A DNA stretch of 33,109 nt from Actinomyces sp. (GCF_030530635.1 NZ_JAUMUL010000037.1:1-33109), one strand, 5' to 3'. Counted from the stretch's first letter, positions 21,793 through 30,626 are shown. Made by a program: numbers and translations. The notes: a model not told the origin generated them from the sequence alone.

Positions 21793-22167
21793 CTACGGGC
21801 CTTTTAATCCGAAGGTCGTGGGTTCGAGCCCCACGGGGGGCACCTCACGGCGGGCCGCATGCCGCCACTGCAGGCCTGTGGCGGCTGTCGGCGGCTCCCG
21901 TCCCGGCCCCACGCCGTGCGGCGCGCACCACGTTCCCCGCACATCTGGCACCCGCGGACTTGTACGGCGTGACCGACCCGGGCCCAGCAGCAGGCCGAGT
22001 GACAATACGCCCACGAGTACGGCGAGCGAGAGCAAAAGCAGCGTCGTCGGCAAGACGGCGCCGACTTCGGCGAACAGTTCACCGGCGCCCTCCAGAAGCG
22101 TCAATGATAATACGGCCAGCAGCACTCCAGCCATATTGGCGAATACTGCACTGACGTGTTTCTTCAT
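21793..22167 (-). CDS. Two-TM membrane protein whose C-terminus reads into the att site
   Basis: The protein has 124 residues. GGAGG lies 7 bases before ATG 22167. Two hydrophobic helices (about 8-28 and 38-62) are followed by an unstructured Pro/Arg-rich tail. The last 15 residues (VGLEPTTFGLKGP) are a translation of the tRNA-Lys T-arm and anticodon region read backwards, a tail commonly seen on ORFs running into a tRNA gene. The original stop may have been changed by the insertion, since the TAG now used lies in element DNA. The membrane part looks like a real gene; the tail probably has no function. Confidence 0.6.
   Translation of the reverse strand: MKKHVSAVFANMAGVLLAVLSLTLLEGAGELFAEVGAVLPTTLLLLSLAVLVGVLSLGLLLGPGRSRRTSPRVPDVRGTWCAPHGVGPGREPPTAATGLQWRHAARREVPPVGLEPTTFGLKGP
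21801..21842 (+). other. attR: 3' half of tRNA-Lys(UUU), element boundary
   Basis: It reads from the anticodon loop CTTTTAA to the end: variable region, T-arm GTGGG-TTCGAGC-CCCAC, acceptor strand GGGGGGC and discriminator A. The bases before the loop cannot pair with the 3' anticodon-stem strand (TCCGA), and no D-arm or 5' acceptor is present, so this is not a working tRNA. It is the duplicated core left by site-specific integration into a tRNA gene. DNA to the left belongs to the element, DNA to the right to the chromosome. Confidence 0.85.
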
Positions 22168-22370
22168 AATCCGTCCTCCGGCCGCGTCCCGACCTCGTCC
22201 TCCGGACTCCGCCGACGCCGCATTGCCGTCACGCCGAACGCGCGAGGCGGGCGAATCGCCCCGCCGGCTCATTCGCGCACGCGGGCCTCCCGGAACCGCC
22301 TTCAAGACGCGGGGCAACGAGTCACGGGTTTGGTGAGGCGCCGAGCGGTCCCCTCACCAAACCCGTACGC

Positions 22371-22628
22371 TCAGCGCCGACGCGCGAGGGCGAGGTATGC
22401 GTAGATGGCGATCATGGCGGCGATCACCGACAGGACCCAACGGATCCAATCGATACCGGGAGTGTCGGCCACTCCGAGCATCTCCGACAGCCAGCCCCCG
22501 ACGAATGCGCCCAAAGCTCCCAGGACGATCGTCCACAGGATGGACAGATTCTGGTCGCCCCTCATGATCAGTCTGGCCAGGGCACCGATGACCCCACCGA
22601 AGACAATCATTCCAATGAGCTCACCCAT
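22371..22628 (-). CDS. GlsB/YeaQ/YmgE family stress membrane protein
   Basis: The protein has 85 residues with three hydrophobic helices. MGELIGMIVFGGVIGALARLIM and the following GALGAFVGGWLSEMLG are the signature of the transglycosylase-associated (YeaQ/GlsB) family: Gly-rich TM helices with an Arg between. Its cellular role is not settled, though family members are often stress-induced. It stands alone, with about 260 bp before the next gene holding nothing I can identify. Confidence 0.9.
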   Translation of the reverse strand: MGELIGMIVFGGVIGALARLIMRGDQNLSILWTIVLGALGAFVGGWLSEMLGVADTPGIDWIRWVLSVIAAMIAIYAYLALARRR

Positions 22629-22889
22629 GATGCATTCCTTCCATTTATGCCGAACAATGCACTCGGCACGGGATCACCGCGCGGAGCACCGGCGTGCCAT
22701 ACGCCTGAAAACAACATACATCAGGAATTCTGTGTCGCGAGACCAGTATCACTCGGATGTTGTAAAGCAACCGATCACACGTATTATTCTCGCCCTACTC
22801 CCACGACATTCCAGCCCTTCCCTCAGGCAATCCGCATACAACACCCGAACCCTTAACGGGCGCTGTGAGCCACCACCGCCGTCGGATAT

Positions 22890-23438
22890 TCACGGCTTTC
22901 CCGGAAATGAGTCCCATCGGGTCGGCTCAGCGGCCCTGAGGGAGGCTAGGATCGCTTCCAGAGTCCCTGCGGGAGTTGCGCGTGAGTTCACGGTGACGCC
23001 GTCCTCATCGGCGGCGAGAGTCTCCAGGACGCCGAATTGCGACGGCAGGAGGCTCACGGGCATGAAGTGCCCCTCGCGCCGTTCCATGCGTCCGCGCAGC
23101 TCATGCTGATCGGCGTCCAGGTGGATGAAGAAGACACGCCCATCCGCCTGGGACAGCAGGTCCCGGTAAACACGCTTCAAGGCGGAGCAGGTGACTATGG
23201 TTCGGTTTCCCGCCGCGGCCTGGGCACTCATCCAGTCGCGCAGCGCCTCCAGCCACGGGAGACGGTCCGCATCGGTCAGCGGCTCACCGCGGGACATCTT
23301 GGCGATGTTGGCCCGCGGGTGGAAGTCGTCCGCCTCGGCGGTCGGCCACCCCAGGGCGCGGTGGAGGTTCGTAGCGGCGGTGGTCTTTCCGCTGCCGGCG
23401 ACCCCCATGAGAACGAGATGTTGGACGGGCCGGTTCAT
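22890..23438 (-). CDS. gntK: Gluconokinase (EC 2.7.1.12)
   Basis: The protein has 182 residues, near the family's 165-185. Walker A GVAGSGKTT (12-20) is followed by the gluconokinase boxes EADDFHPRANIAKMSRGEPLTD and LPWLEALRDW, then IVTCSALKRVYRDLL and the lid region RMERREGHFMPVSLLPSQFGVLE. It phosphorylates gluconate to 6-phosphogluconate with ATP, feeding the pentose phosphate route. No gluconate permease or gnd gene is beside it; a 143-bp spacer separates it from the next gene upstream. Confidence 0.94.
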   Translation of the reverse strand: MNRPVQHLVLMGVAGSGKTTAATNLHRALGWPTAEADDFHPRANIAKMSRGEPLTDADRLPWLEALRDWMSAQAAAGNRTIVTCSALKRVYRDLLSQADGRVFFIHLDADQHELRGRMERREGHFMPVSLLPSQFGVLETLAADEDGVTVNSRATPAGTLEAILASLRAAEPTRWDSFPGKP

Positions 23439-23581
23439 GGCAGGCGCTTCTGACTCCGGTGTCGGCCTTTAACAATCGCTACGGGCATACTACTTCGATC
23501 GGGTTCTCGGTCGGCCTTGAACCGCAGTGGGCGTCGGGCCGAGCCCGTAGCACTCAACGATCGCCGGCAGCCGGAGCCGAC

Positions 23582-24613
23582 TCAGCGCAGTAGTGCGGCG
23601 GCAAGCAGCACCACGGGAACGAATCCCGCCGTCGTGAGCAGGACGGCGTCACGGGCCAAGGGCATGGCCACCCCATAGCGGGAGGCGTACATGAACACGT
23701 TCTGCGCCGTCGGCAGGCAGGCAGTGGTAACCGGCATGAGTAGCGCGCCGCCCCGCAGCCCGGCCACCAGCCCCAGTACCACCGCCAGCCCGGGCAAGAC
23801 CACCAGCTTCCAGGTCACCGCCCAGCGTAGGCCCCGAGTACTGCCGGCGTCGTGCACGGGTTCGGGCGGCACATCGATGACGCGAGGCGCCGCGTCGCCG
23901 GGCCTCTCGGCTCCGGCTGCATCATGCCGCCTGCACGCACCGGTGCTCGGCGGCCTGGTCCTGGAGGCGGCCAGGCTCATGCCGAGTGCCAGCATCATCA
24001 ACGGGACCGCGATTCGCCCCAGCGCGTCGAGCGTCTGGGCCAGATGGCCCCGCAGCGCCCCGCCGAGGTCGAAATCGGCGAGGTTGACTATCACGCCGGC
24101 CAGCACCGCCAACACCAGCGGATTGCGCAGGGGCAGGGTGTAGGTCGCGAAGCGGGAAGGATTGCCACGCCGGGTGACCGCGTCCAGCACGGTGAAGGCG
24201 ATCGGCGTGAGCACCAGCAGCTGCAGCAGGAGGATCGGGGCGACCGCGGTCGCGTCCCCGAGCACGAGCACAAGCACGGGAATGCCGAGGTTGGCGGCAT
24301 TCACATAGCCGGAGGCGAGTGCCCCGATCATCGACTCGGCGGTCGGGCGACGCAGCACGAGACGCTGCAGGCACCAGGCCGTGCCGATTCCGACCAGCTC
24401 GACGGCGACCGCTACCGCGGTGCCCGGCGAGGTCATCGCCGCGAGGTCCGCATCCGCAAGCGTGGTTATCAGCAGCGCGGGCGTGGCGGCGAAGAAGCAC
24501 ACTCGGGTCAGTACGGCATCGGAGCCCACGGGCACGGCCCGGGCTCGCACCAGCGCCCAGCCCACGGCGATGACGACGGCGAAGACCGCCAGGCCCCCGA
24601 CGACCTCAGCCAC
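23582..24613 (-). CDS. AEC-family transporter
   Basis: The protein has 343 residues. Ten or so TM helices are arranged in two blocks of five around a long hydrophilic segment (about 228-272, rich in Arg, Ala and Pro), the topology of auxin-efflux-carrier (AEC) transporters. Family-like stretches are YVNAANLGIPVLVLVLGD in helix 4 and LPTAQNVFMYASRYG in the second half. Substrate unknown; bacterial members export or import small acids such as malate. GTG 24613 is chosen because GGGAGG lies 5 bases upstream; the longer frame to 24787 overlaps the neighbouring gene. Confidence 0.87.
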   Translation of the reverse strand: MAEVVGGLAVFAVVIAVGWALVRARAVPVGSDAVLTRVCFFAATPALLITTLADADLAAMTSPGTAVAVAVELVGIGTAWCLQRLVLRRPTAESMIGALASGYVNAANLGIPVLVLVLGDATAVAPILLLQLLVLTPIAFTVLDAVTRRGNPSRFATYTLPLRNPLVLAVLAGVIVNLADFDLGGALRGHLAQTLDALGRIAVPLMMLALGMSLAASRTRPPSTGACRRHDAAGAERPGDAAPRVIDVPPEPVHDAGSTRGLRWAVTWKLVVLPGLAVVLGLVAGLRGGALLMPVTTACLPTAQNVFMYASRYGVAMPLARDAVLLTTAGFVPVVLLAAALLR

Positions 24614-24632
24614 ATTGTCCTCCCTTTGCCCG

Positions 24633-25616
24633 TCAGTCCGTGAGGGCGAGGTCCACCCAGGTGCCGGCGTGGTCGGAGGCGATGAAGGTGCGCGTCCCGC
24701 AGTCCACCGCTCGCAGTAGGGGCCTTGGCCGCGCGGAACCCTCCCCGGCCGTCTCGGCTGCGGGCAGCGGCGCCCCGGCGGCGTCAACCGGCCAGGGATC
24801 GGTCAGGAAGTGATCAATGCGCCGCACCGGACGGGCGGCGGGGAAGGTGGGGCCGTCCCCGAGCAGCCTGCCGACTCCCAGGGTGGCCACCTTTTCGGTG
24901 GGCAGGTTGAAGTCGCCGGTGAGCAGATGCGCGCCGGGCAGGGCCGCGAGTGCCGCCCAGGCGGCGGCGAGTTGCCGTGCGGCCACGTCACCACGGGTGG
25001 CCAGATGGGTGACGCCCAGTTGAAGGACGTCAACTCCGGGAAGCACGTCCTTCCCCGGACGAAGCTGAGCGGCGAGCAGGTTGCGTGCGGTGGCGGTGAA
25101 AACGCGGTAGGAGCGTGGGTCTACGCGATTGTGTCCGCGACGCACCAGGCTTGCCGGTCCGCGGCCCAGCCGCATGATCCGCCAGGTGCTGATCGGGTGG
25201 CGGGACAGCAGAGCGTTGCCGAATCCGGCCGGTCCTCGTCCCAGGAGGGCGCGGCCGGGACCGAGCACGTCATCGGCTGGCCGGGCCAGGGCCGAGCGCA
25301 GGGGGCGACGGCGCAGGCCGGCCGCGGGGCCCGCCCAGGCGGCGGCGAAGCGGTGGTGATGCCAGCCGAGCAGCTGGGCCAAAACCCCCGCCTGGTCAAG
25401 GCGCCCGGAACGGCACTGGCCGAGATCGACCTCCTGCAGGGCCACGACATCGGGCTCCAGTTCGGCGATCTGCCCGGCAAGCTCTGCCAGCACGGTGCGG
25501 GCGAGGGCGGGGCTGCGGATGTCGGCGCCCGCAAGCGACCCGGAGGCTGCCGTGCCGTCCCCCGCACCGGCGCCGGGCAGGCCGTGCTGGAGGTTCAGGG
25601 TCAGCACGCGCAACAT
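24633..25616 (-). CDS. Endonuclease/exonuclease/phosphatase family protein
   Basis: The protein has 327 residues with the ordered EEP motifs: MLRVLTLNLQHG (Asn at the metal site), VVALQEVDLGQ (metal Glu), the HLATRG segment with catalytic His, TGDFNLP (Asp-Asn) and SDHAGTWVDL (final Asp-His). The fold covers DNases, sphingomyelinases and phosphatases; the substrate cannot be told. No signal peptide, so cytoplasmic. Its ATG is one base after the msrB stop, so the two are one operon. Confidence 0.88.
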   Translation of the reverse strand: MLRVLTLNLQHGLPGAGAGDGTAASGSLAGADIRSPALARTVLAELAGQIAELEPDVVALQEVDLGQCRSGRLDQAGVLAQLLGWHHHRFAAAWAGPAAGLRRRPLRSALARPADDVLGPGRALLGRGPAGFGNALLSRHPISTWRIMRLGRGPASLVRRGHNRVDPRSYRVFTATARNLLAAQLRPGKDVLPGVDVLQLGVTHLATRGDVAARQLAAAWAALAALPGAHLLTGDFNLPTEKVATLGVGRLLGDGPTFPAARPVRRIDHFLTDPWPVDAAGAPLPAAETAGEGSARPRPLLRAVDCGTRTFIASDHAGTWVDLALTD

Positions 25617-25617
25617 G

Positions 25618-26097
25618 TCAGGACTCCTGGCCAGGCGATTCAGATTCGGCGGGCACGGCGCCATCGGTCTCGAAGGTCAGGCTCACGGAGTTCATGCAAT
25701 ATCGCTGGCCGGTGGGGGTGGACGGGGCATCGTCGAAGACGTGCCCGAGGTGGCTGTTGCAGGCGGCGCAGCGGACCTCGGTGCGCACCATGCCGTGGGA
25801 GGTGTCCGTGGACAGGACCACGGCGTCGCTGCGGGCGGGGTCGTAGAAGGACGGCCAGCCGCAGTGCGACTCGAACTTGGTGGTGGAGCGGAACAGCTCG
25901 GCGCCGCAGCCGCGGCAGCGGTAGATACCTTCCCGATGCTCATCCAGCAGCGCGCCGGTGAAGGGCCGCTCGGTACCGGCCTCGCGCAGCACGTGGTATT
26001 CGAGCGGGCTGAGGGCGGCCCGCCACTGCGCATCGGTACGTGCAATGGCGGTGGGATCGAGTCGAGGGGCGGCGTTCGGACGGTCGGAAGTGCTCAT
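25618..26097 (-). CDS. msrB: Peptide-methionine (R)-S-oxide reductase MsrB
   Basis: The protein has 159 residues. Two zinc-binding CxxC pairs (CRGCG and CAACN), the core FESHCGWPSFYDP, RTEVRC and the catalytic Cys in RYCMNSVSL (usually RYCINSASL) identify MsrB. It reduces methionine-R-sulfoxide in proteins. ATG 26097 is chosen; upstream in-frame starts would add Pro/Arg-rich residues in the promoter region. The preceding base run (ATGGACCC) is a weak ribosome binding site. It leads the msrB-EEP operon, divergent from the carboxylesterase gene. Confidence 0.95.
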   Translation of the reverse strand: MSTSDRPNAAPRLDPTAIARTDAQWRAALSPLEYHVLREAGTERPFTGALLDEHREGIYRCRGCGAELFRSTTKFESHCGWPSFYDPARSDAVVLSTDTSHGMVRTEVRCAACNSHLGHVFDDAPSTPTGQRYCMNSVSLTFETDGAVPAESESPGQES

Positions 26098-26225
26098 GGG
26101 TCCATCGTGGCCCCAGAGAGCCTCGGAGCCAAACGGGCAGCGCCGAAGCGGTATCGGAGCCGGCCGCCGGGGCATGAACTCGGCGCATTGATACAGCGGG
26201 CACAACCCGCCGAGCGGTTTAAGGA

Positions 26226-26265
26226 TTGACTCACCTTATTTACGTGGATAACATCGTTATCCACG
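26226..26265 (+). promoter_or_regulatory. Promoter and palindromic operator of the carboxylesterase gene
   Basis: TTGACT (26226-26231), a 17-bp spacer and TAACAT (26249-26254) form a near-consensus promoter. Over the -10 lies a perfect 10-bp inverted repeat CGTGGATAAC-ATC-GTTATCCACG (26243-26265), which a dimeric repressor could use to block the promoter. No regulator gene is adjacent. Confidence 0.72.
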
Positions 26266-26344
26266 GATGCGGAGCACTGCTCAGGCCCTGACGCTCGTGT
26301 TCGCGGACCGCGTCACCTTCCGCCTACACGGATGGAACGGACTG

Positions 26345-27883
26345 ATGAGAACAATGCAAAGAACGCAGTACATGATGCTCCACACCGCGATCGGGACGCT
26401 CCGGGCCGAACGGGTCGGCTCCACCACCGGCAGCCACAACACCGACGGCGGAGCTCCGGTCTACCGCATCCTCGGCATCCCCTACGCCCGCGCCGAGCGC
26501 TTCCAGGAGCCGGAGCCCGTGGACACCGACTCCGGCGGCGTCGCCAACTCCGGGAGCGGACACTGCTTCCCCCAGCGGCTCATGCCGGGCTTCGTGAACC
26601 TGTACCTGCGCCAGTTCCAGCTGCGCCCCGAATGGCAGCCGCGTGGAGACATTCAGGGTGAGGACGCGTTGCGCGTGAACGTGTGGACCTCCGGGCCGGA
26701 CAGCCCCAAGCCGGTGCTCGTGTTCATCCACGGCGGCGACTGCGGCTCGGGTACGCTGCCAATTTACGACGGCACCCACCTGGCCGCTCAGGGCATTGTG
26801 GTGGTGACCGTCACCTACCGGATCGGAGCGTTCGGGCATCTGCATGTGGTCGACGGCGACCGGATCAGCTGCGACCGCGCCCTACTGGACCAGCAGGCGG
26901 CGCTGCGTTGGGTGAAGGACAACATCTCCGCGCTCGGCGGCGACCCCGAGCGGATCACGCTGATGGGCCACTGCGGCGGCGCCCAGTACGCCCTCTACCA
27001 GGCGCTCAACCCGGACAACCGCGGTCTGTTTCACCGCCTCATCCTGTGCAGTGGGCAGCGGGGCACCCCGCAGCCCTTGGACGCCGACGCCGAGCGGGGC
27101 GCCTTCGCCCGCCTGCTGGCCGACAATCATCTGCGCGATTTCCGCGAGTTGGCCGCCGCCCCTGTGGGCCGTCTACTGCGTCTGGTGCAGCCCACCATGA
27201 CCCTGTCCACCACCATGGATCAGCCCTTCTTCAGCGTTGATCCGCGCGAGGTGTTACGCGAGGGCGCCTTCCCGCACGTGCCGGTGCTGGTGGGCAGCAC
27301 CGCGGATGAGTTCTCCATGATTGAGATCCCCAGTTGGTATCGGCGCATGGGCATCGCCACCAGCCCGGAGGAGTTCGAACGGACTACCGGGCAGCTGTAC
27401 GGCCGTTGGGCCAACCCCATCGCCGCCGCCCTGCGCCCGGAATCCGCGGACCTGCCGGATCTGCAGATCAAGATGCTGGAGCTGCTGGTGTTTCACAGCG
27501 CAGCACTGAGCCTGATGGAGCGGATGTCGGCCCACACCCGGGTATACGGTTACCGCTTCGAGTACGTCCCGAACCTCTACCGGGGGCTGCGCGGCGCCTA
27601 CCACGGTGCGGAAGTAGCGATCTTCTTCGGCAACCTGGATCGCATGCGCATCCCCATCACCGACGACAACCGCCGGGCGATGGCCGTGATCCAGCGGGAC
27701 TGGCTCGGCTTCGTGAGGGGCGGCGTCATGCCGCATCGTCCCGCCTTCGACGCGCAGGCGCAGATCACCCGATACCGGGACGACGGCGAGTCTATCCGCT
27801 TCCCACACCTGGAGTTACTGCGCGAACTGGAGGGGACGGGTCTGGCTCAGCGGGTGGTGAACGGCTATATGAGCCGTAGGTGA
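26345..27883 (+). CDS. Carboxylesterase type B-like alpha/beta-hydrolase with Cys nucleophile position
   Basis: The protein has 512 residues in the type-B carboxylesterase layout: ILGIPYARAERF near the start, oxyanion-hole segment VFIHGGDCGSGT, DQQAALRWVKDNISALGGDP, nucleophile elbow LMGHCGGAQYAL, acid ADEF (Glu322) and GAYHGAEVAIFFGN (His420). The family's elbow is G-E-S-A-G; here it is G-His-Cys210-G-G, so Ser is replaced by Cys. ATG 26345 is chosen because the 26 residues from ATG 26267 look non-native; this gives an 84-base leader after the predicted promoter. Substrate unknown; a thiol nucleophile or a non-catalytic role are both possible. Confidence 0.85.
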   Translation: MRTMQRTQYMMLHTAIGTLRAERVGSTTGSHNTDGGAPVYRILGIPYARAERFQEPEPVDTDSGGVANSGSGHCFPQRLMPGFVNLYLRQFQLRPEWQPRGDIQGEDALRVNVWTSGPDSPKPVLVFIHGGDCGSGTLPIYDGTHLAAQGIVVVTVTYRIGAFGHLHVVDGDRISCDRALLDQQAALRWVKDNISALGGDPERITLMGHCGGAQYALYQALNPDNRGLFHRLILCSGQRGTPQPLDADAERGAFARLLADNHLRDFRELAAAPVGRLLRLVQPTMTLSTTMDQPFFSVDPREVLREGAFPHVPVLVGSTADEFSMIEIPSWYRRMGIATSPEEFERTTGQLYGRWANPIAAALRPESADLPDLQIKMLELLVFHSAALSLMERMSAHTRVYGYRFEYVPNLYRGLRGAYHGAEVAIFFGNLDRMRIPITDDNRRAMAVIQRDWLGFVRGGVMPHRPAFDAQAQITRYRDDGESIRFPHLELLRELEGTGLAQRVVNGYMSRR

Positions 27884-27927
27884 GCATCCCGGCCGGCCTC
27901 GGCCCTCCCGGGAGGTTTCAGTCCGTG

Positions 27928-29529
27928 TCAGTCGTCGTCGGCATCCGTAGTGGACTTGCCGATGCCGAGCTTGCCGGTGGCGGCGTGGGCGGGCTGAACC
28001 GAATCCAGGTAGGCCTGCTGCTCCTTGGTGGAAATGACGCCCGTGGCCGCTGCGGTATCAGCCGGTTGACGCGCTGAACCGGGTTCGTCGCCTTCCTGAG
28101 CCGCTTCCCGAGCCAGAATGCGCCGCCGGCGGACCTTGTCGCGCCGGGCACGGCGGAGCTTCGCCCGCCCCTTGGCGACGGCGCGCAGGCGGGCCGCCTC
28201 AATGGGGTCGTCCTCGACGGGGCGCTGCACCGCCGTCGTCTCCTCCTCGGCGGGATCGGCCTGCACGCCTTCGGGACGCTGCAGCGTCACCAGTTCCTCG
28301 GCCAGCCGCGCCACCTTCTCCGCAGTGGGGTCATGAGCCACGTCTACGTGGTCGACCTCGACGCGGGTGCGCGGCAGCGCGTAGGGGGCCTCCCGCTGCA
28401 GCCAGGCGACGAGCTCCTCTCGCAGTTGGCACTGGAGGGTCCACACGTCGGCGTTGTCGGCGCCGGAGACGGCGACTCGCACGGTGACGGTGGAGTCGGA
28501 GGTGTCAGTGACGTCGACGGAGGCGACGCGCCCGTCCCACACGTCCGAGCCGGACAGGATTCGATCCACTTCGGCGCGCAGCGCGGCCACGGGCACACGC
28601 CAGTCCAGGTCGATGGTGAAGGTGCCCGTCAGTTGGCTGCCGCGCCGCGTCCAGTTGGCGAAGGGGTTCTGGGTGAAGTAGGTGGAGGGGAAAATGAGGC
28701 GGCGTCCGTCCCATACGCGCACCACCACGTAGGTCAGGGTGATCTCCTCGATGAAGCCCTGCTCGTCGTTGACCACGACGACGTCGTCCACGCGGATGGC
28801 GTCGGTGGTGGCCAGCTGGATGCCCGCGAACAGGTTGCCCAGGGTTGACTGGGCGGCCAGGCCGGCGACCACGGAGACGAGCCCGGCCGAGGCCAGCAGG
28901 GAGGCCATGGCCACGCGCGCGGAGGGGAAGGTCATGGCCACTCCGACGAGCCCGCAGAGCACGATGATGACCTCGGCCACGCGCCGCATGACCTGCGCCT
29001 GGGTGGTGATGCGCTTGGTGCGTCCGACGTCGCCGCGGGAGCGCACCCCGAGCACGATGGAGGACTCCACCGCCTTGGCCACACCCACAACCACCCAAGT
29101 GGAGGCCAAGATGATTCCGATGAGGAGGGCGTGGAGCAAGAACTGCACCCAGTCGGGCTGCGACAAGTCGAAGAAGGCGATCTGTCCACCGAGGAACGCC
29201 CCGGCCAGGGCGGCGGTCGCGTACATGGGGGTGCGGGTGAAGCGGATGACTTCCGTATACATCACTCGGCGCCGCCCCATGGTGCGAAAGACGACCATGA
29301 GGATGAACACCAGGGCGACGCCGATGATCACGCCGAGCCCGACGCGCCATGCTAACGAGAGCACATCTGCGGTCGCCTCCGCAACGGCCTCCGCCGTCTC
29401 GGCGGCGCCATCAGTAGCCGAGGACGTCGCCGAATCGGAAGGATCGTTCACCGTGGGGCCGCCACCAATCGCGGTGAACGCTGCGAGCACTGCGGAGGAG
29501 GCGACGGGCGCCGCGGGAACGATGGCCAT
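27928..29529 (-). CDS. MscS-family mechanosensitive ion channel
   Basis: The protein has 533 residues. After a signal-like start and a 45-residue acidic Ala/Thr segment, TM helices lie at about 57-81, 100-120, 129-152 and 190-207. The pore helix ASLLASAGLVSVVAGLAAQSTLGNLFAGIQLATTDAIRVDD (Gly/Ala-packed TM3 and the beta-domain entry) is the MscS signature. The beta and alpha/beta vestibule follow to about residue 390, then a long charged tail (to 533) with RRARRDKVRRRR, unusual against the 286 residues of E. coli MscS. It should relieve hypo-osmotic shock. A short palindrome with TTT (27904-27918) lies between it and the convergent esterase gene. Confidence 0.92.
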   Translation of the reverse strand: MAIVPAAPVASSAVLAAFTAIGGGPTVNDPSDSATSSATDGAAETAEAVAEATADVLSLAWRVGLGVIIGVALVFILMVVFRTMGRRRVMYTEVIRFTRTPMYATAALAGAFLGGQIAFFDLSQPDWVQFLLHALLIGIILASTWVVVGVAKAVESSIVLGVRSRGDVGRTKRITTQAQVMRRVAEVIIVLCGLVGVAMTFPSARVAMASLLASAGLVSVVAGLAAQSTLGNLFAGIQLATTDAIRVDDVVVVNDEQGFIEEITLTYVVVRVWDGRRLIFPSTYFTQNPFANWTRRGSQLTGTFTIDLDWRVPVAALRAEVDRILSGSDVWDGRVASVDVTDTSDSTVTVRVAVSGADNADVWTLQCQLREELVAWLQREAPYALPRTRVEVDHVDVAHDPTAEKVARLAEELVTLQRPEGVQADPAEEETTAVQRPVEDDPIEAARLRAVAKGRAKLRRARRDKVRRRRILAREAAQEGDEPGSARQPADTAAATGVISTKEQQAYLDSVQPAHAATGKLGIGKSTTDADDD

Positions 29530-29629
29530 GGGCTCAGGTTAGGACTCCGCGCTGTGCTTTGGCTGTGCGACGCCAGAGCTCGACCGTCATTCACATCACT
29601 GAGGGGCGCATCACCCGGGAGCACCGCCG

Positions 29630-30577
29630 TCAACCGGTGACCAGCGGCAGCCCCGCGAGGACGGATCCCAGGGCGAGCAGCTCGCGGGGCAGGTATTCGG
29701 CCACTGTCAGGCCGACGACGTCGGCCGCCTCGCCGAGGTCGGCGATCAGGCGGTGCACCTGGGCGGCGGTGAGCCCGCCGGATACCCGCCCGAGACCGAG
29801 GGCGACCTCGTCGGCGTCGATCGTGTCGACGTCGAAGTGGATGGCCAGGCGGGAGGCGCCGGTGGCGTGGAGCCAGTCTATGAGGGGGCGGGTGTCCGTG
29901 CGCAGGTCATCCGGCCCGAAGGCGGTGATGCCCCAGCTCGACACGTGCTCATCGCAGTCGGGCTCCCACTCGTGCAGACCGGCCCAGGCGATGCGGGAGG
30001 GGTCGATGTGGGCCGGCAGATGTGACAGGACCTCGGCATCGCCCCTGCCGGCCAGAGCGGTTACGGCCATGGCGTGGTAGCCGTCGTAGCCGGTGTCGGG
30101 GGTGTCGACGTCGGGGTGGGAGTCGATCCAGACCACGGCGAGGTCGTCGCCGTACTTGTTGGCGAGCCAGGCGAATGGGGCGACGGATACGGAGCACTCA
30201 CCGCCGATGGTGAGGATGCGTCTAACGCCGGGGTGGGAGTCGATGGTCCGCAGGGCGGCGTCGATGCCGGCCAGGATGGCGCTGCGCGACTCGATGCCGC
30301 CGGTGGAGCCCTCGGGGCCGTCCGGGCCGGCAAGCTCGGTCAGATCGACGGAGACCGTCGCGGTGGGGCCGACGGCGGGCGGGAGCAGGGCTGCCAGGGC
30401 GCGGGCGCCGGCCATGTAGCCGCGACGGGCGACCGGCGCCGGGAGTTCCGGGACGAGTGCGCCGGCGTTGGCATAGCCGGCACCCTGCCATTGGGGCCAG
30501 ATCAGCCGCAGGGTGGCGGGGTCGTCGTTGTGCGGGTAGGAGGGGAGGAATCCGGGGACGTGCTGCGCTGCGCTCAC
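29630..30577 (-). CDS. Arginase/agmatinase-family (ureohydrolase-fold) protein
   Basis: The protein has 315 residues. Metal-site boxes occur in order: TIGGECSVS (Cys128 where arginases have His in GGDHS), WIDSHPDVD (Asp152, His154, Asp156; usually DAHxD) and IHFDVDTIDADEV (Asp249, Asp251; usually DxDxxDP). Five of the six Mn ligands are kept, with His replaced by Cys and the GGD Asp by Glu. Members of a divergent arginase-like subgroup carry GGDC, so the Cys may mark a subgroup with other substrates; I do not assign arginase activity. GTG 30577 is the start, with GGAG close upstream. Confidence 0.82.
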   Translation of the reverse strand: MSAAQHVPGFLPSYPHNDDPATLRLIWPQWQGAGYANAGALVPELPAPVARRGYMAGARALAALLPPAVGPTATVSVDLTELAGPDGPEGSTGGIESRSAILAGIDAALRTIDSHPGVRRILTIGGECSVSVAPFAWLANKYGDDLAVVWIDSHPDVDTPDTGYDGYHAMAVTALAGRGDAEVLSHLPAHIDPSRIAWAGLHEWEPDCDEHVSSWGITAFGPDDLRTDTRPLIDWLHATGASRLAIHFDVDTIDADEVALGLGRVSGGLTAAQVHRLIADLGEAADVVGLTVAEYLPRELLALGSVLAGLPLVTG

Positions 30578-30626
30578 GTCTCCAGAGTAGGCGTAAGAAG
30601 AGGAACAGTCAGCAATAGACCACTAG

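Noticed and set aside
21750..21842. A complete tRNA-Lys gene
   Set aside because: Bases upstream of the anticodon loop cannot form the anticodon stem, D-arm or acceptor; only the 3' half exists.
26267..26344. Upstream ATG for the carboxylesterase
   Set aside because: The extra 26 residues do not resemble the family N-terminus and would begin only about 6 bases after the predicted transcription start.
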